Below, one piece after another: positions 23,112 to 34,599 of a DNA stretch of 64,000 nt. The notes beneath the pieces are model-generated. The model was not told the origin of the DNA, did no database searches, and saw only the letters and a program-made list of their open reading frames with translations. Source of the DNA: Capra hircus (lineage: Eukaryota; Chordata; Mammalia; Artiodactyla; Bovidae). How positions within the stretch are numbered: the stretch's first letter is position 1; every line of letters starts with the position of its first letter. Made by a program: the position numbers and the translations under genes. The stretch lies in the NCBI RefSeq assembly GCF_001704415.2, contig NC_030826.1:61461362-61525361 (forward strand), read 5' to 3'.

Positions 23112-23554
23112 GCTGTTGTTCAGTTGCTAAACTGTGTCTGACTCTTTGCAACCCCACGGACTGCAGCACACCAGGCTTCCCTGTTCTTTACCGTCTCCCA
23201 GAGTTTGCTCAAGCCCATGTCCACTGAGTCGATGATGCCATCTAACCGTCTCATCCTCTGCCTGTCGCCTCCTCCCCCTCCTGCCCTCAGTCTTTCCCAG
23301 CATCAGGGTGTTTTCCAGTGAGCTGGCTCTTCACATCAGTTGGCCAAAGTATAGGAGCTTCAGCTTAAGCATCAGTTTTTCCAATGAATGTTCACGACTG
23401 ATCTCCTTTAGGATTGACTGGTTTGCGCTCCTTGCTGTCCAAGGGACTCTCAAGTGTCTAGTCCAGCACCAGAGTTCGAGAGCATCAGTTCTTCAGTGCT
23501 CAGCCTTCCTTACGGTCTAACTCTCATGTCTGTACATGACTACCAGGAAAGCCA
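23112..23554 (-). mobile_element. BovB LINE 3' end
   Basis: Antisense BovB tail: GACTCTTTGCAACCCCACGG, AGTCGATGATGCCATCTAAC and TCCAATGAATGTTCACGACT, ending at the TCTGTACATGACTACCAGG region. It has lost CpGs, consistent with age. Confidence 0.9.
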
Positions 23555-24132
23555 CAGTATATGGACACCAAATTGGGACAACTCAATCCCCAGGATGACA
23601 TGCGGCCGCCCCCACGCCCTTTAAGGCAGGGTGAACTCAAAGAGCAGTCAGCCCAACCAGCCTGCGAGTGCCCTCTGCTCCAGCTCTCCCGCCCCTTCCC
23701 CAGGATCCAGAAAATGTAGAGACTCTACCAGCAAGTGTTATACGGAGGGGAGGTTCACTGCGCTTCAGAGACAGTTGATATGGAATGCTTAGCGTTTAGG
23801 GGGATCCTGGTTAAAAGCAGAATTTATCTGTGTTAATCTATTAAGCTTAATGATAAAGACAGACTTCTTCAGGAATCCCCTAGAAAGAGCAAACCACGGA
23901 CTTGGGAAAGTCAACCTTGCCTAGTCTTCTCCATGGCAGTTTTATGTGCCAGGTGAGCAATGTCCAAGTTTTCAGGTGAAAATGAAGATAAGGATACTAT
24001 GTCCATCTCACAGGTCATTTAAACATAAGGGTTAATCAGCAGACTTTTTAAAACCTTTTTTTAAAGATTTTTTTATGGGTCACTTTTAGTCTTTACTGAG
24101 CTTGTTACAATATTGCTTCTGTTGTTTCTATG
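23555..24132. other. Intronic sequence, no feature recognised
   Basis: Unique sequence without a recognised feature. Confidence 0.45.
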
Positions 24133-24251
24133 TTTTTTTTTTTTTTTTTGCTGGAAGGCATGTGGGATCTTAGTTCCCCAGCTAGGGATCGAACTCTCAC
24201 CCCCTGCGTTGGAAGGTGGATTCCTAACCGCTGGATCGCCAGGGACGTCCT
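24133..24251 (-). mobile_element. CHR-type tRNA-derived SINE (cetartiodactyl)
   Basis: Read on the minus strand: GGACGTCCCTGGCGATCCAG, a B-box-like GAGTTCGATCCCTAGCTG, AACTAAGATCCCACATGCC and a 17-base A tail (T-run at 24133-24149). This order is that of the CHR-1/CHR-2 SINEs shared with whales and hippos. Confidence 0.85.
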
Positions 24252-25427
24252 GGAAGACATTCTCAAACACGGAAAAACCCGGGGAAGGCAGCACCGTGAG
24301 TCTTGAAGGAACCACTTGCCCGTGAAGTCCAGCCCATTTGGAACCACATGAAAGTAAGAAGTTCGGGGGTGGGAGTGCGGAAGGCTGATTATAAAGGGCC
24401 TAGTGGGAAGTACCGCGTCCTTTAAAGACAGTGTGGGTATGAAGTAAGGTTACGGTTAGAGACAAACTCTGAGTGTCGTAAACCCAGACCTCGTGCACCC
24501 GACAGCAGCAGAGAGGAGGGTACAGGGAGCACACGTGTTATTAGGATGAGCTCCGTTTTCAGCCAAAACTCAAAGTCTGCCCCAACGTTGACCAGTTCTT
24601 CCTGTTTTACCCTAGATTCACCCATCTGCCGAATTTAAGTAAGATCAACTTGAGGTTTTTCTAAGCCTAACATAAACGCAGAATCTAGAGGGTTAGCTCA
24701 GCTCACCAGTCCATCTGGTTCTCCTTTCTCCCTGCAACAGGCAGGCACCTGCAGCGACCTCACCTGGCTGCTGAGGCGGTTGGCTACTTCTGGGTGATGA
24801 GCTCTGCGGCGACTCCAGGTATTTTCCCCTTTCCCCACTACACTTGGAATTGTTCGTGAGCACATGCCATTATCCATTTTTACAAGAACAATAGATTTTC
24901 TTAAAACAACACGGACGAGGCCATGAACGGTCCTGGGCACTGCAGCCCAGCCCAGCTTCCGGGAGAAGTACGCTGACCAGGGTGCGCCGCAGGCCGCCTG
25001 CTGAGCAGAGCCCTCCGCCCGCCCCCGCACACATTCCCGACACGAAGACTCGTGCGCGCAAAACCCCAGGTTCTGGGGCGACTTGTTACACAGCAGCGAC
25101 GGCTCTGTTCAGAGGCTTGACTCTGACGGTGAGGATGAACTGAAGCATTGAACAGTGATGACTTTTGCTCTCGAGATGGGGTGCACTTCAGCGTAAAGGA
25201 TCTGCTTGCGTGACCGTGTTTCTAGAATTCTCTCTAAGCCCCAGGAGTTCCCCTCCATAGCATGTTCCCCTCCTTGTCTCCTAGACAGCAAGGCTCATGC
25301 CCGCTGCTGTGGGTCTCAGCTGCAGGATTCCCTGACGTCCATCTCTGGACTCCTTCAGGCTAAGGTGTTTTCTTTTCTAGCAAACAATTTTTACTGCCTC
25401 GTGCTGTAAAAGTGTTGTTAGAACTAA
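24252..25427. other. Intronic sequence, no feature recognised
   Basis: No repeat, exon or splice pair is recognised. Confidence 0.5.
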
Positions 25428-25447
25428 AATATGGGGGGAGACACTTG

Positions 25448-25481
<34 letters not shown>

Positions 25482-25835
25482 AGTCGCTTCAGTCGTGTCC
25501 GACTCTGTGCGACCCCTGAGACGTCAGCCCACCAGGCTCCCCCGTCCCTGGGATTCTCCAGGCAAGAACACTGGAGTGGGTTGCCATTTCCTTCTCCAAT
25601 GCATGAAAGTGAAAAGTGAAAGGGAAGTCGCTCAGTCGTGTCCAACTTTTCGAGATCCCATGGACTATAGCCTAGCAGGCTCCTCCATCCATGGGATTTT
25701 CCAGGCAAGAGTACTGGAGTGGGGTGCCATCGCCTTCTCCAACACTTGTATACCTGTGGCCAGTTCATGTTGAGGTATGGCAAAAACCATCACAATATTG
25801 TAAAGTAATTATTCTCCAATTAAAATAAATCAGTT
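25428..25835 (+). mobile_element. L1 LINE extreme 3' end, split by a BovA2 insertion
   Basis: GGGGGGAGACACTTGTAT before the BovA2, and TATACCTGTGGCCAGTTCAT, GCAAAAACCATCACAATATT, TAAAGTAATTATTCTCCAAT after it, read together as the terminal part of a ruminant L1 3' UTR. Confidence 0.75.
25451..25741 (-). mobile_element. BovA2 SINE with (TGC)n tail and exact target-site duplication
   Basis: Two BovA bodies in tandem (GTCGCTTCAGTCGTGTCCGA and GTCGCTCAGTCGTGTCCAAC), joined by CATGAAAGTGAAAAGTGAAA. The element ends in an expanded (TGC)n run at the 3' side. ACACTTGTAT at 25441-25450 and 25742-25751 is an exact 10-bp target-site duplication. Confidence 0.95.
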
Positions 25836-26929
25836 AACTAAAAAAAGAACTGAAGTATAGAGCTAAGAGAGGAAAATTACCACAAATTCCACCACTAAGA
25901 GTATCCACCAGCAAAATGTTGACACGTAATTCCAGCCTTTCTTCTCTTTATATATACTTTTGTGGGGGGAGGCGGCAACGATGACCTCTTACGTACTTAA
26001 TGTGTAAATTGCGTTTTTATTGAAAACTATCCTGTGACCATCTTTAAGATCCTTAAGTATCTTTCTCCAGCACCGTTTTCCACGCTGCTCAGTTTTCAGC
26101 TGATGTGCTAGGGTGGAAAGTGCAGCCCAGAAAGGACACGGGAATGCTGGTGCTGCGGCGGCCTTTCCCGGAACCGGAGCTCCATGATAGGCGTGTGAGC
26201 GTGAGGAGGAGCATCCTTCGGGCTAAAGCTCCAGGCTCGTCTTTACCTGCCACGTGGGGTGGACCTGAAACAGCATGCCTCCAGGTGACTGAATAGTGAG
26301 GGGTACTCTGCACTGCTCTCCAGACTGGCGGCCCTGTGAGCAGGTTTTTCGGCCTACTCCACACCTCCGTTTTCCCCTAAAGACTCACTGCAACAAAAGG
26401 CCCGTGTACCCACGGGAACCCCCCGATGGCCTGCTCGGCCTGCCGCCGGGTCCACCGCCCACCCCATCCTCCAGCCTGGAAGGTGGGCAGAGGCACACTT
26501 CACAGGCAGCACACACACTGTTCTCACAGCACTGCTGACAACTGGCATTTAAATACATCAGTATCTAGCGCTACGAACAGTAGGTCCTCGTCAGCTTACT
26601 TGAATGTATGTGCAGACGAATGTGCGTGGTCTCAGGAACCTGTTCGGTGACTGCGTCTCTCTCTGAGTATCTAACTCCACTCGTGTATCTGCGTCTACAA
26701 AACAACCCCGACTAGAATGCCAAGGGGAGCAATTGCTGCAAAAGCGCTGCCCGCCTTCAGGCAGCCAGGAAACGAGAGCAAGGGCGCCCGAGCTCGCCGA
26801 CGCACCCGGGCACTGACTCGCTGTCACAGGCAGTGTGGACACGGGGCTTCTGAGCGCGGTAAAATCGCTGAGGCTCTCGCGCCAGAAGACACTGAACCTG
26901 TCCTCAGTGGTCACGCCACCCCAGGCCTT
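25836..26929. other. Intronic sequence, no feature recognised
   Basis: No repeat or exon is recognised. The frames at 26089-26977 lack motifs. Confidence 0.5.
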
Positions 26930-27090
26930 GACTCTTCCATCTGTACGATGGGACAATGGAAATGCCTTCCTCAACAAGACTACTTGTAAGACTTAGATGA
27001 GACAGTGGAACATGGGATGAAAGGAGATGTTTGGCAGAAAGCCTGGCACACGGTACTTGTTGGTGAAATACTAGCCATCATTCTTATTTT
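26930..27090 (-). mobile_element. MIR SINE
   Basis: CTTCCATCTGTACGATGGGA, AAGACTTAGATGAGACAGTGG and CAGAAAGCCTGGCACACGGT follow the MIR consensus in reverse orientation. Confidence 0.75.
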
Positions 27091-27316
27091 TTGGTGACAT
27101 AGCCTAAAAAAACAAGCAGGGCAACAAGTGTTAACACATTAACACTGATATAGGTCAGTAAAGAGAAAGCCATGCCCCCCAACCATAGTATAGACGAATG
27201 AGTCAAAGCTCAGACACGCCTTCTCTCCATTGTAACTTTAACTATCTTCAGGTGTCCAAGTTCTGGTCGTCATGTATTATAAACACAGGTATATGTATGT
27301 GTATGTATGCCAGACC

Positions 27317-27528
27317 TGCGTGCTGAGTCATGTCTGTCTCGCTGAGACCCTCTGGGCTGTAGCCTTCCAGGCTCCTCTGTCCAGGGGGTTTTCCAGGCAA
27401 GAATATTGGAGTGAGTTGCCATTTCCTTCTCCAGGGAATCTTCCCAACCCAGGGATCGGGCCTGCGTCTACCATGTCTCCTGCGTTGCAGGCAGACTCTT
27501 TACCCACCGAGCCATCGGGGAGCCCCAT
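27317..27528 (-). mobile_element. Bov-tA SINE
   Basis: The plus strand reads the element in reverse: CTGAGTCATGTCTGTCTCGC, TCCAGGCAAGAATATTGGAG, TCCTGCGTTGCAGGCAGACT and CCACCGAGCCATCGGGGAGC (tRNA-like head). Confidence 0.9.
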
Positions 27529-28499
27529 GCATGTGTGTTGATGTCTGTCTGTCATCACTTAACTTCAGCTTCAGTCTTTATGATTTGACGGTTGGCTGGA
27601 AATTAGGGTCAGGTTTTTCCGTTTTAACAGGTAAACGGATTACAACTGCAAAAATAAAACTAGGCATATATGAATTATGTTTCTTGCAAGATTTTTTTAA
27701 TCTTTAAGAAACAATACTAGAAATTATGTTGTTATGGAGTAAATTGATGTTTTCCATTTTTCATATGTTGGGATCCAATTATTTATTTAAAATTTAGCAA
27801 TTACCTACAATGCAGTATTTGGATTTCAAGTGGAAAATAAATTCACTTAAAATGAAATCTTTATATAGAAAAAGAGTTGAAAGAAAGTAGTCAACTTAGT
27901 TCATACAAAGCAAAAGAGTTCTACAGACCAATGTGGACTTTTTCCTGCATTTAGAAATGAAAATTCAAAGATTAAAAATAAAAATTATCAGAATATGAAA
28001 AAACAAACATCTTTTTGTGTCTCATCACATGTAGGGGGGAAAGAAACGCTCACAGATGGAAAAATACAGGGAAAATCTCATGAAGGAGGAAATAGGTCCT
28101 CACCCCTGGTCAGGAGGCCAGGGTGTACTGGCCTGGAAGGATTTGTCCACATCTTAAGGTTTTTCCTTCTACTGGCTGCTGTCCAGCGTAAAGGGTATAC
28201 ATGGAAAAGCAAGCGACGCACTGACTTTCCCCCGAATCACGAGGATGGCCGACAACAGGCTAGAAGAGAGAAAGACGGAGGGCCTGGGCAGAAGAGGCGT
28301 GACCAAGCCCAAACGCTCCTTTCCGTCTTCTGTGCTTTGTGCTGATACGATTACCCTACATGTGCTCAGCACTGTTGTAACAAAATCAAATGGCCGAAAA
28401 ACAATCTTTTGCCGGGAATTCTTTAATACACGCTTTGTTCTCTCTAAATGTTACTTATAAAGGCTTCAGACGCTCATCCTCACATTAAACCCTGAATGA
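27529..28499. other. Intronic sequence, AT-rich, no feature recognised
   Basis: No repeat or exon is recognised. Positions 27650-28000 are strongly AT-rich. Confidence 0.5.
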
Positions 28500-29115
28500 C
28501 GCAGAGGCTTCATCCACGTTCTCCTTCTCCGCGGGGCCGCCACCGAGCGGGTGTCGGCGCATCAGACCCCTGCAGCGTCGGGGGCCGTGGTGCACAGGGC
28601 GGGTAAACGGGAGCTGCCTGGGCGTTTACCTGCCAGCGGTGCCAACGCGCTCGCTCTGGCCAGAGGCGGCTCCACGGGGCCTGGCTGGGGCATGGGGCGG
28701 CTGTGAGCGTGCTGGGCTTGCGGCGGCCTGTCCCCGCAGGCACGTGGCCTCGCAGGGCCGGCCACATCAGAGCCCAGCGCACGCGAGGCCAGGGGGCGCG
28801 CAGGACACTGGGGCCTGTGGCCGCCTCGCCTGCCGGCAGCCACGCGAAAGCGCCTTACCTGGACGGCTCGCTCGTTCTCTCTGATCAGCTGCTGCTTCTC
28901 GTCTTCAAACTTGCGCGTGATGTCCTGGAGCCGCCGCTCGGCCGCGAGCTGCTGCCGGCTGCTGTCCTCCCGCAGCGAGGAGACGGTGCCCTGCAGCTCG
29001 GCGATCACCTGCAAGGAGAGCGCGCGCTGCGACTCGAGCCTCGGACACGGCCCGCCTCGTGCACCCAGCCCCCCGGGCGCCCTCGCAGCTAGCGCCCCGC
29101 GCACCAGGGCATGAG
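28500..29115. promoter_or_regulatory. CpG-island-like block around the 150-bp CEP112 exon
   Basis: The exon and about 350 bp of intron downstream of it, plus 100 bp upstream, form one GC- and CpG-rich block (CGGGGGCCGTGG, GCGCACGCGAGG, GAGAGCGCGCGCTGCGAC). Sharp change to AT-richer DNA occurs at both edges. It could be an intragenic CpG island or the outcome of GC-biased gene conversion. No start site is visible. Confidence 0.4.
28859..29008 (-). CDS. CEP112: CEP112 internal coding exon (150 bp, 50 codons)
   Basis: On the minus strand this exon begins VIAELQGTVSSLREDSSRQQ, continues through LAAERRLQDITRKFEDEKQQ and ends LIRENERAVQ. It aligns without gaps to human CEP112 residues of about 820-869, the segment directly after the 63-bp exon at 37243-37305. 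It lies about 86 residues before the C-terminus, in the coiled-coil rod. Splice borders are clear: CTCTCCTTGCAG before GTG, and CAG/GTAAGGCG after the last codon, both phase 0. Compared with my recollection of the human protein, several positions differ (I to V, T to G, K to R, N to S, D to E), mostly in the GC-raising direction, and the exon sits in a CpG-rich block. The reading frame is intact, so this is a working exon and not a pseudogene. The following exon was not found in positions 1-28858. Confidence 0.93.
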
Positions 29116-29394
29116 ACTCCACACGGGAAAGCTGTGAATGGTGAGCAACTGCCGAACCAAACACGCTTGGAAGCCGTTCCCACTATAACATTCCACAGTA
29201 TTTACTCATCAGGGGAAAGAACATCTGTGATCCCGAAAATATGAAATGTGTCAGGATTTATTTTACTGAAAAACATTCTTGCTGGAGTGGGTGGGGGGCG
29301 GGGGGGAAGCTATTTTGCCTTTCACAGTACTCTGAACTCTGATGACCAAAAAATCATCACAGGGTCCTTCCTTCATAGCCACCTACTTCCACAC

Positions 29395-29545
29395 AGCAGT
29401 TTCTGAGTGTGTGCTCACGCTCGCGTACTGTGCTAAGCACCTCCGTTCCCGTGGGTACTACTGTGCGGCCAGCACTGTCATCGTCTTCCACGGAGGGAGA
29501 AACAGAGGCAGAGAGAGCCCAGCGGCGAGCAGGAGACAGGCAGAG
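29395..29545 (+). mobile_element. MIR SINE, diverged
   Basis: TACTGTGCTAAGCACCTCCG, CGTCTTCCACGGAGGGAGAA and AACAGAGGCAGAGAGAGCCC follow the MIR pattern. Confidence 0.6.
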
Positions 29546-30145
29546 TCCCGACCGCCCCCCGGGGGGCTGCTGTGCTAGGCGCTTCCTCTCGGCAGCTCCT
29601 GCCCTCTCTTCCTTTTAAACAAGGTTTTGGGATTGAAGAGGAGGTTATCCTGGTAGCGCCCCCAACAGGTTGCTTTCTTCCTGACTCACACAGACGGCTG
29701 TGGCTTCTCTGCATTCGAGGACTGGCTCTCTTGCGTCACTGGGTCCCCCTCCGTGGCCTCAGATAACCGGGTGAGGGCCTTTTCTCTTTAATAGGTTTAC
29801 TGGAAGCATTACTCTTCTTTGGGTTTGGATGTCTCCATTTCCTTTAAAATTCAACAGCAATTCAACAAACTTCCTTTCAGAAGCAGGAAACGGTTTTCCC
29901 TTCTAATAAAAGAAGCAGCAACGTTCATCGTGGGTTAGGCCCTTACACTTTTGGGTCTGCTGGAGAAGGGCTGGTCGGTGAGAAACACTGGACCACCTAG
30001 TTCTGTGTTTTCTTTGAAGCTCAGTTTTTCAACTGTGTTTTAATAGCAAAACTAGAGCACAGTGTCGTGAGGCAGTGAACAGAAACTGTCTGGAGCCTTC
30101 CAGAAGCCAAGCCCTGTAGAAACATTAGCTGTTACGATGGACATG
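29546..30145. other. Intronic sequence, no feature recognised
   Basis: Unique sequence without a recognised feature. Confidence 0.45.
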
Positions 30146-30350
30146 GACTTCCCAGGTGGCGCTAGTGGTAAAGATCCCGCCTGCCAAAGCGGGAGACACA
30201 AGAGATGCGGGTTCAGTCCCCGGGTTGGGAAGATCCCCTGGAGAAGAGCATGGCAATCCACTCCAGTATTCTTGCCTGGACAGAGAAGCCAGGTGGGCTA
30301 CAATCCATAGGGTTGAAGGGTCGGACACGACTGAATGAGCACACACAGAC
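30146..30350 (+). mobile_element. Bov-tA SINE
   Basis: Head GGACTTCCCAGGTGGCGCTA, B-box-like GGGTTCAGTCCCCGG, body GGCAATCCACTCCAGTATTC, end GGACACGACTGAATGAGCAC. Confidence 0.92.
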
Positions 30351-30629
30351 AAAAATAGAACATTTACCCCCAAAAGGACCATTTACGCTTTGAGAAGTGC
30401 ACAAGCTCACTGTGACTAAGTCCAACACTTAGAATTTGAAAATAATCAATCAGAAGACGAGTGTGAAATAAATGACAAAACATATTAGTCTTTAAAGTGC
30501 AAACTGGAACCTTCTGCAAGGAGCAGAGGGATTCATTTACTGAGAATGAAGATGTTTTCATCTGTTTTTTGAATTCTGATTAAATGTTTCCAAGTTGGCA
30601 TCAATTCAGTTCATTCTCATAGCACTTCT

Positions 30630-30740
30630 ACGAAACAGGGAAGGTTAAATTCTTAGAGTAAATGTCAAAAACTGAGGCACAGAATGATCAGCTCGCAGTC
30701 ACAGAGCCAGAGGGGCCAGAGATAAGGAGCAGCCAGATTT
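30630..30740 (+). mobile_element. MIR SINE
   Basis: CAAAAACTGAGGCACAGAAT, AGCTCGCAGTCACAGAGCCA and the flanking GCACTTCTACGAAACAGGG match the MIR core in sense. Confidence 0.75.
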
Positions 30741-31643
30741 CCTTGGCCCAACATGAAACCCGAGATGGATATTTCATAAGAACTTGGGGCCAAATAATGA
30801 AAGTAACTATTTCAATGACTATTGCAGTGTTTCAAGCTTATAAAGCGCGGCAGAAGTGACGAGTTGAGTTCTGTAGTGTGTTCACTGTGCGTGTGTTTAT
30901 TTCTGCGCAATTTCATTATGTGTTGATTTGTACATCCCTCACCATGATTACACGATGCATTGTTAAAGCACAAAGTAATTTCGTGTCTTTACAAATTACT
31001 AAGATTTAGATTCGCTTCTAACTGACCAAGACTGAAGATTAAAAAAAAAAAAAATTGGGAGCTCTTCAAATGACCACAAGGACATGAGATATGGGTTTCT
31101 TCCTTTCGGAAGATTTATGACATGCGTTCATCAAAAAGAAGTCCCTGCATGTTTTGGAAGGAGCAACGGGTGAAGGGCAGGATGTTCTGAAGGGAACACG
31201 CTTGCTTTTGTTAGAAAATGAACCCTTACATTCTTTGCGGGAATAATGAGATGCCTCTGGGACAAATAATGAAATTATCTTTGGAAAGTTGCATTTTAAA
31301 ACTTATGATGATGATACAGGAAGAGTTTCGAAACACCTTAGGTAAAATGCCTCACAATGGAACTGTCTGAGAGGCTGACAGATGTGATGGATTTAGAGGT
31401 GACTGAAATGCGGGCAACTTCAGAAGCAGTTTTGGGTTTACTTTGAGATTGAGAAGTAATCACGCTAACTAGATTAAGCAGGTCTTGGCTGCAGCCCTCG
31501 CCTGTGAGACAGACTATCTTCTCTTCGGTGCACGTTACTGGCCCTTGATAGATACTGAAGTCGTAGAACTATGATCCACAATTATACTGTGATTATAATA
31601 GAATCAATGATATAAGATCTCAGTGATTACATTGAGATAATCT
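30741..31643. other. Intronic sequence, no feature recognised
   Basis: No exon or clear repeat. An A-run at about 31041-31054 is the only simple feature. Confidence 0.5.
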
Positions 31644-31653
31644 AGTCTTTTCA

Positions 31654-31901
31654 CAGGGTTTCATGGGGCTTTCCAGGAGGCTCAGTGGTAAAGAATCCAC
31701 CTGCTGAAGCAAGACACACAGGTTTGATTCTTGGGTCGGGACGATCCCCTGGAGGAGGAAATGGCAACCCATTCCAGGATTCTTGCCTGGAAAATTCCAT
31801 GGACAGAGGAGCCTGGAGAGCTATGGGGTCTCCAGTATATAGGGGACCCCCTATAGTCTGTGGGGTCATAAAGAGTTGGACACGACTGAGCTCGCACACA
31901 C
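31654..31901 (+). mobile_element. Bov-tA SINE with target-site duplication and internal duplication
   Basis: Head GGGGCTTTCCAGGAGGCTCA, B-box-like GTTTGATTCTTGG, body GGCAACCCATTCCAGGATTC. AGTCTTTTCA at 31644-31653 and 31902-31911 is an exact 10-bp duplication. Extra sequence near 31825-31855 (CTCCAGTATATAGGGGACCCC) makes the body longer than in other copies. Confidence 0.92.
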
Positions 31902-31911
31902 AGTCTTTTCA

Positions 31912-33479
31912 TAGAATAATAATTCAAAAAGTTTCTCAGAAAAACAAAAACTGACACACACAATCATAATCAAACCCTACTGGTTTTGATTTAATCATAT
32001 TAAAAATCATAGAACAAAATGCCACAACTCAACTAACCGTCTACCCCGTGTTAGCTTTAGAGGAAGTGGATTAGAACATTTCCACGTGGATATTGAAAAT
32101 TAGTATATGGGGAAGCAAAAGGAAAGTTATATGGAGCTAATGCTGGGAACAACGTAACCACTGAAAGCTATGATAGTTCATCATTACTGCCAAGCAATGT
32201 CTACTCTGCATAAATGTCAGTGATCTTACTAGGTCTCAAAAGTAACAGGGTTCTAAACAGAGGGTAGGCTTTCATTTTTAACTCTTGTTTTTCAGATCAT
32301 AGTATAGTCAAGATTTTCATAAAACTCTTCTTTAAAGTACAATGTACTTGGCAAGGTTTGGCAAACACTGAAGAAAGATCCTAGGAGTAAGCGGGAGGGG
32401 GTGTGTGTGCCCTCTGGGCATGGGCAGGGGGCTGTGCCTGCGCTCCGCTCTGCACCAGCGGGGGCACGGGGGGCCGAGGGTGGGCTCCGCCAGCACTTCT
32501 CCACACTGTCTGCATTCCTATAAGATGGCAAGACTTCTCTTTGAAAAACGGCCACCAGGTAAGTCCATTGAGTGGGAAAGAGCACATGAAGGGTGGAGAG
32601 GCAAGGCCAGTATGTGATATTAAGACAAAAAAGAACAAACGTGCGGTTCTGATGGAAACTGTGTCTGGCAATGTGCCCAGGGAGGGTGCCAGCGTCACCA
32701 TCGGGGGGACGTCCTGGGGGGGGAGTCGGGCGGCACCGTCCCGGGTCCCCAAGGGCGCAGGGGCCATGAACCACGAGGTCCTACCGCTTGATAAAATCTT
32801 AAGGATGAAGTAAGTTCCTTCAAAGGAGGAAAATATTTAAAATATTTTCCAAATTTAACCTGATGCTCCCCTAGGTGCCATGCATTCATTACTAACGCGT
32901 TCCTCTTGCTGCTTTTTTTTTTTTTTTTTGAGAGAAGGATTTAAAATCTGATACAGTTAGGCAGTTTTGCTTTTGGCACTCCCCTCAGCTGAGATACGAG
33001 TTAGAGACTCCAGCAAACTGTCTCAGGAAAACAGTGAAAGTCGGCCTGCAGTTCTGTCTCATACTGTTTATTTTTAAATCATCTGCTTCTTTGAACTGAC
33101 TGGGTTGTACGCCAGTGCTTCTCAAAGGCCAGTTCACAGATGGAAACATGCACGCGTGCTTACGTGCACAGCAAGGTTCACACTGTGGTGGGCAAACAAA
33201 ACGTTCGTCCTGTCAGCCCATCCCGCCTCTTACGAGAAGGTCGGGCCAGGGGGTGGGGACCCTCTATCCGGGGGTCGCCCTGCCCTTCACTTACGGATGT
33301 GATGGTGGTCACAGCTGATTTCTGCTCCCTGCCTCCTGCTCGTCCCTACTGGGGGAAATGGTCAGCACCCCACTGCCTCTCCAGATTTTGGAGGGAGGTT
33401 TAATCAATTCTTGAGCACCCCAAAATAAATTTAAAATAACCAATTTCTTGCTCCTTCCATTCTTTTCCATCCTCCGCCC
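31912..33479. other. Intronic sequence, no feature recognised
   Basis: No exon or repeat is recognised apart from a 17-base T-run at 32913-32929. Frames of up to 160 codons at 32292-32813 overlap on both strands and have no motif. Confidence 0.5.
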
Positions 33480-33489
33480 CCTGCTCTCC

Positions 33490-33710
33490 TGTCTCTCGAG
33501 CTCTGGTGAGAACTCACAGCGTGAAGGCCTTCGCTGGGTGCCAGGCCCTCCCTGCGCCAAGCGGCTCTGAGGTCACCGCTGCCCCTTGTTTCACAAGTGA
33601 GCGCAGGGAACTCCAGAGGCGGCAGGTAACGGGCTCCTGGTCACCCAAGTGGTGGGGCAGGTGTGTTCAGAAGGCTCAGGCGTGCTTCCACACCACGCAG
33701 GTTCCATCTG
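33490..33710 (+). mobile_element. MIR SINE, diverged
   Basis: GGTGCCAGGCCCTCCCTGCG, TTGTTTCACAAGTGAGCGCA and GTCACCCAAGTGGTGGGGCA follow the MIR layout. Confidence 0.6.
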
Positions 33711-34189
33711 TTTTACCGAGGACTAGTCAGGCTCCTCCACACCTTTCCTGAGATAAACGTCAGCACCCTGCTCATCCTGGCATTCCCATTAGCGGTCTCA
33801 CTTCTCACTCTCAGCTGCCTCCTGCCTCCCCATTTAGCATAAAGCACCACAAGCAGGATGTGAGGGGATGCCAGCTGGGGTGTTTTCATGTTCTAGTTTA
33901 GCTCTTGGAGTAATAAGATTTCTTTTGATTAGAAGAACCTTTCTCATTGGATTAAAAAGAACATTTCCCCGTTTTCCTTCTCGGGAGAAGGGCAATCAAG
34001 AATTGCCTTCAGCTTTCAGATAAACACATCAGTCTTCACTTAGACAGAGACTTCTTGCTTTCCCCATAGGATGGGGACTATACGTCACATTTTACCAATA
34101 ACTGTAGAACCTAAGAAATTTCATAGGTATTCAGCAGAGTTTTGCCATATTAGAAACGTGAGGGTTGGGTCAGACGGGTGGCGTCAGGT
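33711..34189. other. Intronic sequence, no feature recognised
   Basis: Unique sequence without a recognised feature. Confidence 0.45.
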
Positions 34190-34345
34190 TGAGAGTTTCC
34201 GTTCCAGCTGGAGGACAGGCTGGCTCTGGGCTTAGTCACGTGCTGACCTGTGTGGCCTCCCCTCTCTGAGTCTCTGTTTTCTCAAATGAACAGTGGGGCC
34301 AGGAACAGCTTCTAACCCGGGTTCCTGGGGACGAGGACTGGATGC
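34190..34345 (-). mobile_element. MIR SINE, diverged
   Basis: GCTCTGGGCTTAGTCACGTG, CTCTGAGTCTCTGTTTTCTC and AAATGAACAGTGGGGCCAGG follow the MIR consensus in reverse orientation. Confidence 0.65.
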
Positions 34346-34357
34346 GCCACTGTGATT

Positions 34358-34470
34358 GCTGCTGCTGTCCTCCAGCTGAACAGTCGTGTCCGACTCTCAG
34401 CGACCCCTGGGGCCCTAGCCCGCCAGGCTCCTCTGTCCATGGGATTTCCCAGGAAAGAATCCTCCTCCAG
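34358..34470 (-). mobile_element. BovA-type SINE fragment
   Basis: TGCTGCTG tail, CAGTCGTGTCCGACTCTCAG and CAGGCTCCTCTGTCCATGGG read as a single BovA body in reverse. Confidence 0.8.
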
Positions 34471-34599
34471 TCAGTATGCTCAGAGACCCATAAATTCCGC
34501 CATTTTATTATCGCTTTGCTGTGGTGTTGCCAGTAACACCACTGTTTGGTGACCTGCAGAAAGGCACAGACATTTCAGCTGACTGCCACATCTCACTGT

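Noticed and set aside
30146..30350. tRNA genes, because of B-box-like GGTTCRATCCC motifs here and in other copies
   Set aside because: The motifs lie in the heads of Bov-tA and CHR SINEs. No cloverleaf with a proper anticodon arm and acceptor stem is present.
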